A stretch of 64,000 bases of DNA from Phyllobacterium myrsinacearum (GTDB taxonomy: Bacteria > Pseudomonadota > Alphaproteobacteria > Rhizobiales > Rhizobiaceae). This document shows positions 58,596-64,000 of this stretch, in pieces; position 1 is the stretch's first letter, and each line of letters starts with the position of its first letter. The translations under genes were made by a program, and so were the position numbers. Under the pieces are notes generated by a model. It was not told the DNA's origin, did no database searches, and saw nothing but the letters and a program-made list of their open reading frames with translations. The stretch spans positions 496,001 to 560,000 of the forward strand of contig NZ_PVBT01000002.1 in the NCBI RefSeq assembly GCF_002980555.1, given 5' to 3'.

Positions 58596-59879
58596 TCAGG
58601 CGCGTGCCGGCTGCACCCCCGGCTTTTGATTTGCCGGGCGCAACGGATAGCGAATTGTTACTTCTGTCCCGGCTCCGGGAGCGGAACTTATCTTGAGTTT
58701 GCCGGCCATGGTCCGGACCATTTCAACACAGCCGGACAGACCCAATCCGACATGGCCGCCATCCCGCGTCGAGTAGAACGGTGTGACGGCAAGTTTCAAT
58801 TGGTTTTCGTTCATGCCAATTCCATTGTCTTTGATCCTCAGGATCAGCTGCGGCCGGAACAGGAAGGGTCGTTTCACGCGTGCGTAGACGCCGATGGAGG
58901 CATGAGGATTGTCTTTCACGGCAACTTCGGCATTTGCGATCAGTTCATCGATGATGAGGTGAAACTGTGAATTCGGCACATGGGTCCTGGCTGCGTCGTC
59001 GTCGATATCCAGCAAGGTCGTCGCCTTGCGGTCCGATATGACGGAGTGAATCACCGATCCGAGGGTTTCGTGAACGGTTGGCTTGGTTGAGTAGGCAATT
59101 CTCAAAAGCCCGGCGTTGATAGTGTCCAATTCCGACGCGGTTTTCCGAGCCGCTCCCACCATGTTCATATCGGGCGGCTGATCCTCCTTGAGAAACTCGA
59201 GGAATAACATCAAGGCGGCGATGCGTGTCCGCGTCATATGCGCAAACAAGGTGGAGAAGGAACGGATATGGTGGTCCTTCCGGCGCTCGTAGAGCGCTCT
59301 TTGATGCATGAACAGACCGGCCAGAATGACTGCCAGAACGGCCATTGCGAACAAAAAGGTGTTGCGTTGCGCGTTGGCCCGGATTTGTGATGTTGCGCTC
59401 AATGTCGTGCTCTGATCAACCGCAGCGCCTGAAATGTCGATCATGTCTTCCTTGATATGCAGCAAACTCGACAGAACGCTGGAATACTGGTCCGTACGGT
59501 CGATGAATGGTTTCACGCCGGTCTGCAGCAGGTCTTGCGCGCGGCCCAGCTTTCTCATGCCTTCCGCTTCAAACCAGTCCTCCACGCCCGGTTGAGCGCG
59601 CAGGTATCTGATATTCAGGTCGATGATTTTAATATTGTTGGGAAATTCGGGATCGAGCTTGCCGGTGGCCATGGCCAATCTGAGATTGCCGATTGCGATC
59701 GCCAGTTGTTCGCGAATTTGCGCCGCGCGCCATTGGATTTCGAAGGTCCGGTTGAGAAGCGTATCGGTCTGGGCGCGATAGGTATCAGTTCTCAGAAACG
59801 TCCAACTGCTCAAGATCATCGCGGCGACTAGGGCTACATAAGGTAGAAACCACGCGGATTTGAGGAGCCTCTTTTTCAT
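58596..59879 (-). CDS. Membrane sensor histidine kinase, module 1 (no response regulator)
   Basis: A 427-residue kinase-like protein. One helix at about residues 11-28, a periplasmic domain starting with FEIQWRAAQIRE, a second helix at about 173-192, then a divergent H-box LFAHMTRTRI (His214) and a complete ATPase domain (IIDELIANAEVAVKDN, IKDNGIGM, VGLGLSG). The H-box differs from HELRTP; the His is conserved with the paralogue at 61851. No response regulator adjoins. It is coupled (ATGA) to the sulfite-oxidase-fold protein upstream. Confidence 0.85.
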   Translation of the reverse strand: MKKRLLKSAWFLPYVALVAAMILSSWTFLRTDTYRAQTDTLLNRTFEIQWRAAQIREQLAIAIGNLRLAMATGKLDPEFPNNIKIIDLNIRYLRAQPGVEDWFEAEGMRKLGRAQDLLQTGVKPFIDRTDQYSSVLSSLLHIKEDMIDISGAAVDQSTTLSATSQIRANAQRNTFLFAMAVLAVILAGLFMHQRALYERRKDHHIRSFSTLFAHMTRTRIAALMLFLEFLKEDQPPDMNMVGAARKTASELDTINAGLLRIAYSTKPTVHETLGSVIHSVISDRKATTLLDIDDDAARTHVPNSQFHLIIDELIANAEVAVKDNPHASIGVYARVKRPFLFRPQLILRIKDNGIGMNENQLKLAVTPFYSTRDGGHVGLGLSGCVEMVRTMAGKLKISSAPGAGTEVTIRYPLRPANQKPGVQPARA

Positions 59880-60415
59880 TTCACACCGCGGATATTGACA
59901 ACAAACCAGACCCAGATGGCATTGCGCGCGGGAACATAGGATGGCGGAAGCTTATCCTGCGGCCAAACGATGAAAAATGGACCTGAGTCATCGAGCGTGA
60001 GCCGGGTGAATTCCTGTCCCGGCGTACACCGGCCATTGTCCCGATCCGGTTTCGTGCAGGCGCGCTCATAGGCCAGGACCGGATGGTATTGCCTCACCTC
60101 GTCCATTTTGATCTTTGAACGAAATTCGTTGTAAGCGGAGGCTTCAATCGAAACGTCGCCGTCCAGCTTGTGCTGCTTGAGCACATCCATCAGGAGCGGG
60201 CCGCGATATGTGATGGTCTCGGCTTTGGCCGTCCACGGCGTTTCCGTCTTCAATGTCACAATGGAATAGCTCGATTGCAATTGATCGGCGGTATAGCTCG
60301 TGGCAGGACCGGATCCGTCCGGCTTGACAGTCAGTACGGTCGGATCCGAGGCCCATGCCGGACTTGCCACTCCAAGCAAACCAGCCATCAATGCCGCCAG
60401 AAGGCTAACGCGCAT
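59876..60415 (-). CDS. Periplasmic sulfite-oxidase-fold (Mo-binding-domain-like) protein, module 1
   Basis: A 179-residue protein with a signal peptide (MRVSLLAALMAGLLGVASPAWAS). The mature part resembles the small periplasmic SUOX/molybdopterin-binding-domain proteins of COG3915 type: TETPWTAKAETITYRG, GPFFIVWPQDKLPPS and a C-terminal AIWVWFVVNI. Two cysteines (Cys120, Cys130) are conserved in spacing with the second module, and I see no separate Mo-ligand Cys. A sensor partner for the downstream kinase is inferred from the ATGA coupling. ATG 60415 is set by the signal peptide; it overlaps the FkbM stop by 11 bases. Confidence 0.78.
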   Translation of the reverse strand: MRVSLLAALMAGLLGVASPAWASDPTVLTVKPDGSGPATSYTADQLQSSYSIVTLKTETPWTAKAETITYRGPLLMDVLKQHKLDGDVSIEASAYNEFRSKIKMDEVRQYHPVLAYERACTKPDRDNGRCTPGQEFTRLTLDDSGPFFIVWPQDKLPPSYVPARNAIWVWFVVNIRGVK

Positions 60416-61115
60416 TGACCTGCTCCAACTGATATTCGCGCGTGACTTCGCTGCGGGTGAAAACCAGACATGCGCCGCTGGAGGCGCGCGGGTCATAGGC
60501 AAAGCCCTTGGCAGCAAGTGCCGCCATGATTTCCCTCACGCCAATCAATCCATACAGGTGATCGTGAAGCTCGACGAAAACCCGCTCGACGCCGGGAAGA
60601 GCCGCATCGATAAGCAGGCCATGTTCAGCACCTTCGATGTCCATGACCACGACATTGATCGCATGCTTTGCGACGAATTGATCAATGTCGCCGGAAATCA
60701 CATCGAGCGTACGCTCATAGGGTCCCTGGTGTTCATAAACCGACGACATCCAGAGATCACGCCGGATATAGAACTTGAAGCGTTTGGGTGTGCCGGCTGT
60801 CAGTACCCCGGTCGTTAACTCAACATTCTCATGGCCGTTGGCTTCGATGACTCGCGCCGCCAGATGCGCCGTGGACGGGTTGGCATCAAAGGACCAGATG
60901 TATGTGCCTTCCACCCGTGCCATGATCGACGTGACGACACCCAGACCGGTCCCCAATTCCAGCACCCTGTCATTGGGCTGAACCGCATGGGTAACAAGGT
61001 GCACTTCCCTGGCTTCATAGTCGCCTTTGGTCAGTGCCGCCCAAATAGTCGGTGAAACTTCCTGGCTGTCGATCGGGATTGTCACACCATGTACGACGGG
61101 ATACGCCATCTTCAA
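60405..61115 (-). CDS. FkbM-family SAM methyltransferase
   Basis: A 236-residue methyltransferase. Motif I is RVLELGTGLGVVTSIMARV, the acidic loop is IWSFDANPSTAHLA, and the FkbM-type VVVMDIEGAEHGLLIDA and VFVELHDHLYG follow. FkbM proteins methylate hydroxyl groups of sugars or natural products. It lies directly upstream of module 1 (11-base overlap), so it may be co-expressed with the sensor pair, an unusual association. Start at 61115 or at the in-frame ATG 61109. Confidence 0.87.
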   Translation of the reverse strand: MKMAYPVVHGVTIPIDSQEVSPTIWAALTKGDYEAREVHLVTHAVQPNDRVLELGTGLGVVTSIMARVEGTYIWSFDANPSTAHLAARVIEANGHENVELTTGVLTAGTPKRFKFYIRRDLWMSSVYEHQGPYERTLDVISGDIDQFVAKHAINVVVMDIEGAEHGLLIDAALPGVERVFVELHDHLYGLIGVREIMAALAAKGFAYDPRASSGACLVFTRSEVTREYQLEQVNAR

Positions 61116-61416
61116 ACTCCGTTGGGTAGAAAGCCGTCCTTTTAAGAGCTTGGCTTACATCTTCTTGTTTACTTCGCCATTGCTTCGCCGTCGATGGCTA
61201 TCTTGTCATCTGCCGGGCATATCATGCGCCAGATGAGCCGGGTGGCACGGCCAGGACAGATTGAAACATGGGGGATGGATCGGTTCGTTGCGGGCAGGGC
61301 CGCAGCGCGTGCTTTATCGGGCTGGCTGACAGCACCGGGAGAGGCCTTTGCCCATTCAGACCGGCACTGACCGGCGCCCGTGGCATATTCGTTCATCGGA
61401 TGGTCGATCTGTCTGC
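61116..61416. other. Intergenic region without supported gene
   Basis: About 300 bases between the FkbM gene and the small hypothetical gene. An ORF of 83 codons on the minus strand (61169-61420, TTG start overlapping a stop) is possible but has no recognisable motif or ribosome site; I do not annotate it as coding. The promoter of the FkbM/module 1 operon is expected here. Confidence 0.45.
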
Positions 61417-61707
61417 TCAAGAGCGGCTTTTAATCTTGCTGGTCACAATGCGGATGAGACGGCGGATTGCCCGCTTGTTCGGGCTCTCCCCCATCTTCTT
61501 GAAGCGCTGATGCAAAAAACCATCAATTTCCCGTACGGATACACTGGCCAAGTCCGGTCCATAGCGTGCCATCAGAGCCTGTTCGATCATTTCGAGATCG
61601 CGCGTGGTTGGGTTGTAGCCAGACGTGGTAATGGCCAAGGGTAGTGACTGGTGTATCAGGTATCTGGCTAGTTTCGATAACTCCGGATCATTGTCCAATT
61701 CTGCCAT
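61417..61707 (-). CDS. Small hypothetical protein between the two sensor modules
   Basis: A 96-residue cytoplasmic protein with an acidic N-terminal half (AELDNDPELSKLARYLIHQSLP) and a strongly basic C-terminus (RFKKMGESPNKRAIRRLIRIVTSKIKSRS). ATG 61707 has GGGAG 5 nt upstream, a good site, so it is preferred over the frame start at 61743. The basic tail could bind nucleic acid or membrane phospholipids. No family recognised. Confidence 0.62.
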   Translation of the reverse strand: MAELDNDPELSKLARYLIHQSLPLAITTSGYNPTTRDLEMIEQALMARYGPDLASVSVREIDGFLHQRFKKMGESPNKRAIRRLIRIVTSKIKSRS

Positions 61708-61850
61708 AAATTCTCCCATGTGCTCTGCGGCACTATAGAACAATTATGCCCTTAAAGCCGAACGAGCACCATACCGCCAGACAGAGAAATTTGGCGATCG
61801 TCCTGCCATCTGCGCTGTGTCCTGTCTTCTGCCAAATTCCGGAATTTTGT

Positions 61851-63152
61851 TCAGGTGACTTTCCATCTTATCGCGGGAAGATTGGAGAGCGGACAGGAGA
61901 GGGTTACCCGGGTCCCCTTGCCCTTGGCGGATTGAATGGAAAGAGAGCCGCCCATTGTCTGAATCAGCCGCGCGCACCCGGTTAAACCCAGGCCGCTGTG
62001 ACCGCGCGCTTCGCCCTTGGTCGAGAAAAAGGGCGTCGTGGCTTTTCTTATTTGCTCGGCGGTCATTCCAACCCCGGTATCTTCAATCACGATGATCAGA
62101 TTTCCGCCAATCGTCCATCGCTGCCGGATGTCGACACTGATGATGATCTCGGCATTGGCAACACCATCGACCGCGTCCTTGGCATTACGCAAAAGCTCCT
62201 GAAGCATTAGGTGAAACTGCCCTTGGGGTACCAGCAGCTGGGTTGCCTTGATATTGGCGCGCAGTGTCGGCACAACGGCGGCGTCCGAGCGATCTATTTG
62301 ATCAAGGATCGTGCCCAAGGTGACGATAGGCGTATTGTCCTGATCAAATTTTGGATATGCAATGCGCGCCAGCCAATCGGTCACGACCGAAAGATCGGTG
62401 ATGCGTTTACGGGCCATGTCGAGGAGCATCGGATCAGGTTTGTCGTCCGGCGTCAGTGTCTCGTGCATCCACATCGACAATCCGCTTATCCGTGTAAAGG
62501 TCATGTGGGAAAAGAGCAGCGCGAACTGCCGGACCTGATTGTTGTAGAGCGATTTGCTGCGGTAGGTGACGAAGGCCATGAACATCGCCATTATCACCAG
62601 GGCAAATGCGAAGGTAAAGGCCAGGAAGAGATTGTCGTACAGCGCTTTCTGTTCGAGATCAGCGGTCCTTTTTTGCGTGTTTCCCAGGTTTCCCGTGGTT
62701 GTCAGGACAATGTGCGGCCACAGTTCCTCCAGCCCCGATACGATCATCTGGTAGTCCGGATTTGCAAGCTGGAGCTGGGGTTTGATGCTCTTGTTGGCGA
62801 AATCGAGGAGAGCTCTCATCTGATCTATATCCGCTTGAGGCATTATTTTGCTGGTATAGGTCAGGCCGACAAGCGTTTTGGTGTTGATGATAAGATATGT
62901 GCTGTCGGTGAGGATTTTCGCGCGGTAATCCGGAGCATTGGTGAGGGCGGCCAGTCTCGCCCACCCCATGATGCTCACCATTTTTTCACGCGCCTGACTG
63001 GAGCGCCATTGGATTTCGTTGACTTCGGCAATAACCCCATTGGACTTGTTGCGCGCGCTGTTGGTTTCAATGAAGGAAACAAGACCGAACAGCACGCAAA
63101 TGCCAAAAATCAATCCAAGTACGTAGGCTCCGTAAGTCCGAAAAAGGTGCAT
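61851..63152 (-). CDS. Membrane sensor histidine kinase, module 2 (no response regulator)
   Basis: A 433-residue paralogue of the module 1 kinase with the same layout: helix about 8-28, periplasmic domain starting NEIQWRSSQARE, second helix about 175-195, H-box LLFSHMTFTRI (His216) and ATPase motifs (LMLQELLRNAKDAVDG, IEDTGVGM, SGLGLTG). A reading frame extends upstream to 63701 but overlaps the neighbouring gene; ATG 63152 gives a start equivalent to the paralogue. It follows the second sulfite-oxidase-fold gene by 70 bases. Confidence 0.85.
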   Translation of the reverse strand: MHLFRTYGAYVLGLIFGICVLFGLVSFIETNSARNKSNGVIAEVNEIQWRSSQAREKMVSIMGWARLAALTNAPDYRAKILTDSTYLIINTKTLVGLTYTSKIMPQADIDQMRALLDFANKSIKPQLQLANPDYQMIVSGLEELWPHIVLTTTGNLGNTQKRTADLEQKALYDNLFLAFTFAFALVIMAMFMAFVTYRSKSLYNNQVRQFALLFSHMTFTRISGLSMWMHETLTPDDKPDPMLLDMARKRITDLSVVTDWLARIAYPKFDQDNTPIVTLGTILDQIDRSDAAVVPTLRANIKATQLLVPQGQFHLMLQELLRNAKDAVDGVANAEIIISVDIRQRWTIGGNLIIVIEDTGVGMTAEQIRKATTPFFSTKGEARGHSGLGLTGCARLIQTMGGSLSIQSAKGKGTRVTLSCPLSNLPAIRWKVT

Positions 63153-63222
63153 CAGATAATCTGCCAGCAGTTTGAATGAAGCCTTTCCGCACGCATCTGC
63201 AAGACTATCGAAACGCTGCCGT

Positions 63223-63768
63223 TCATTGATCGAGCTGCAATTCGGACAGGAACCAGACCCATCTGGAATGATCGCTTGGATCGAACGATTGCGGCAGTTC
63301 CTCGTATGGCCATACAATGAAGAACGGTCCAAAATCCTCCGTTTCAAGCGATCGCATCTTGCCTTGTGTACAGGCCCCCGATTGCGCTTCGGTTGCGTTG
63401 CACGCGATCTGTGATGCAACGATCGGGCGGTACTTCTGTATTTCCCGCATGTCGATTCTGGCAGCGAAATCATTGGGGGCAATGCCGATAACCACCTTGG
63501 CATCGGCAAGGCCGTTCTTCTTAAGGATTTCCAGCAGCGAAAAGCCCCTGTATGTCCGCTTTTCACCGTTGGTCCAAGGCGTCTGGGTCGTGATGTCAAG
63601 GTAGGTGAATATTTGCGCAAGATCGGCTTCACGATAGGACGCAAGCGGTGTGCCGCGCACCCGTTCGACAACCAAAACGCCGGGATCCGAACTGATGGCA
63701 TGAGAGGCGGTGATTCCGCCTAGCAGAGTGAGCCTGGTCAGAAGGGCTGGCAACCGGCCTGCATGCAT
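63223..63768 (-). CDS. Periplasmic sulfite-oxidase-fold protein, module 2
   Basis: A 181-residue exported protein (signal peptide MHAGRLPALLTRLTLLGGITASHA) paralogous to the module 1 protein. TTQTPWTNGEKRTYRG, GPFFIVWPYEELPQS and RWVWFLSEL are shared, and the cysteine pair (Cys123, Cys133) has the same spacing. It is the probable periplasmic partner of the following kinase. ATG 63768 is set by the signal peptide; the longer frame to 63975 is unsupported. Confidence 0.78.
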   Translation of the reverse strand: MHAGRLPALLTRLTLLGGITASHAISSDPGVLVVERVRGTPLASYREADLAQIFTYLDITTQTPWTNGEKRTYRGFSLLEILKKNGLADAKVVIGIAPNDFAARIDMREIQKYRPIVASQIACNATEAQSGACTQGKMRSLETEDFGPFFIVWPYEELPQSFDPSDHSRWVWFLSELQLDQ

Positions 63769-64000
63769 GATGTGCGTCGATCCCCTGTTCGAGTACGTCA
63801 CTGTTGCCAGCTGACAATCGGCTGTGTACCGCTTCCCGGCCAGGCGCAAGCCCCTTGCGGCACGCTCGCTCGATGTTTTGAAGCGAGGCTTGGGCCATTT
63901 GTGCCTTTCTAGCAGGCGCATGGATGGAAGAATAGGTATCAGCCGGGCACCTATTTCAAGCCATGTCAATGACACGGGAATAGGGGCCGCGCGCTCGTTT

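Noticed and set aside
61169-61420. Minus-strand ORF of 83 codons upstream of the FkbM gene
   Set aside because: TTG start overlapping the previous stop, no ribosome site, no recognisable motif; a chance frame in GC-rich DNA is as likely.
63153-63701. N-terminal extension of the module 2 kinase by 183 codons
   Set aside because: It lies inside and antiphase to the exported sulfite-oxidase-fold gene on the same strand and lacks any domain; the paralogue starts at the equivalent of ATG 63152.
1-64000. CRISPR arrays, tRNA/rRNA genes, insertion sequences, phage genes
   Set aside because: No regularly spaced repeats, no recognised RNA gene sequence, and no transposase, integrase or phage structural protein seen on either strand.

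Overview
The window is GC-rich, densely coding DNA. Many start/stop codons overlap by 4 nt (ATGA or GTGA). The content (PTS enzyme I, ureidoglycine aminohydrolase, Dpp-type peptide transporters, several OmpR/EnvZ-type pairs, RND and ABC exporters, FkbM methyltransferase) fits a chromosome-like stretch of an alphaproteobacterium, most likely Hyphomicrobiales (Rhizobiales); species cannot be fixed from sequence reading alone. No rRNA, tRNA, CRISPR array, transposase or integrase was recognised.

Layout. 1-3521: end of a PTS enzyme I, an MFS drug-type exporter, and a lone ureidoglycine aminohydrolase. 3522-5546: an FTR1-like membrane protein and a small partner, divergent from an RpiR-type regulator across a perfect 14-bp inverted repeat. 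5469-14057: an envelope block with two two-component systems, undecaprenyl-diphosphatase (UppP), a membrane-anchored dual-specificity phosphatase, a DUF347 membrane protein, a DedA protein and a PmtA-like methyltransferase. 14078-30063: a D-amino-acid/peptide block. It holds a D-serine-deaminase-like PLP enzyme, a D-amino-acid-oxidase-like flavoprotein, an XRE-cupin regulator, a complete peptide ABC transporter plus a second DppA-like binding protein, M81 and M55 metallopeptidases, a creatininase-family amidohydrolase and peptidase T. Related AT-rich GAAAAT/ATTTTC sites lie in three of its promoters.

30213-39856: an exporter block in which an outer-membrane factor, a DevBCA-like ABC exporter and an RND pump lie in one direction below a TetR gene. 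The outer-membrane factor and the RND adaptor share a duplicated promoter/leader sequence. 40063-43810: a PaoABC-type molybdenum aldehyde oxidoreductase. 44042-58573: a flavoprotein, serine acetyltransferase, an OpuC/OsmF-type betaine ABC transporter, a double-DUF427 protein, three NtaA/SnaA/DszA-family flavin monooxygenases, an ornithine-cyclodeaminase-like enzyme, a histidine-ammonia-lyase-like protein whose MIO-forming Ala-Ser-Gly is reduced to Ala-Gly, a LysR regulator and an SsuE-like FMN reductase. My best reading is a salvage route for a quaternary-amine and probably sulfur-containing compound, with an ergothioneine-like betaine as one testable candidate. 58596-63768: two tandem paralogous modules, each a periplasmic sulfite-oxidase-fold protein plus a membrane histidine kinase without a response regulator, flanking an FkbM methyltransferase and a small unknown protein.

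The most promising undescribed systems are the MIO-less lyase/betaine/flavin-monooxygenase cluster, the paired oxidoreductase-fold/kinase modules, and the duplicated leader of the exporter block. All functions are inferred from reading motifs and context; no database search was run.
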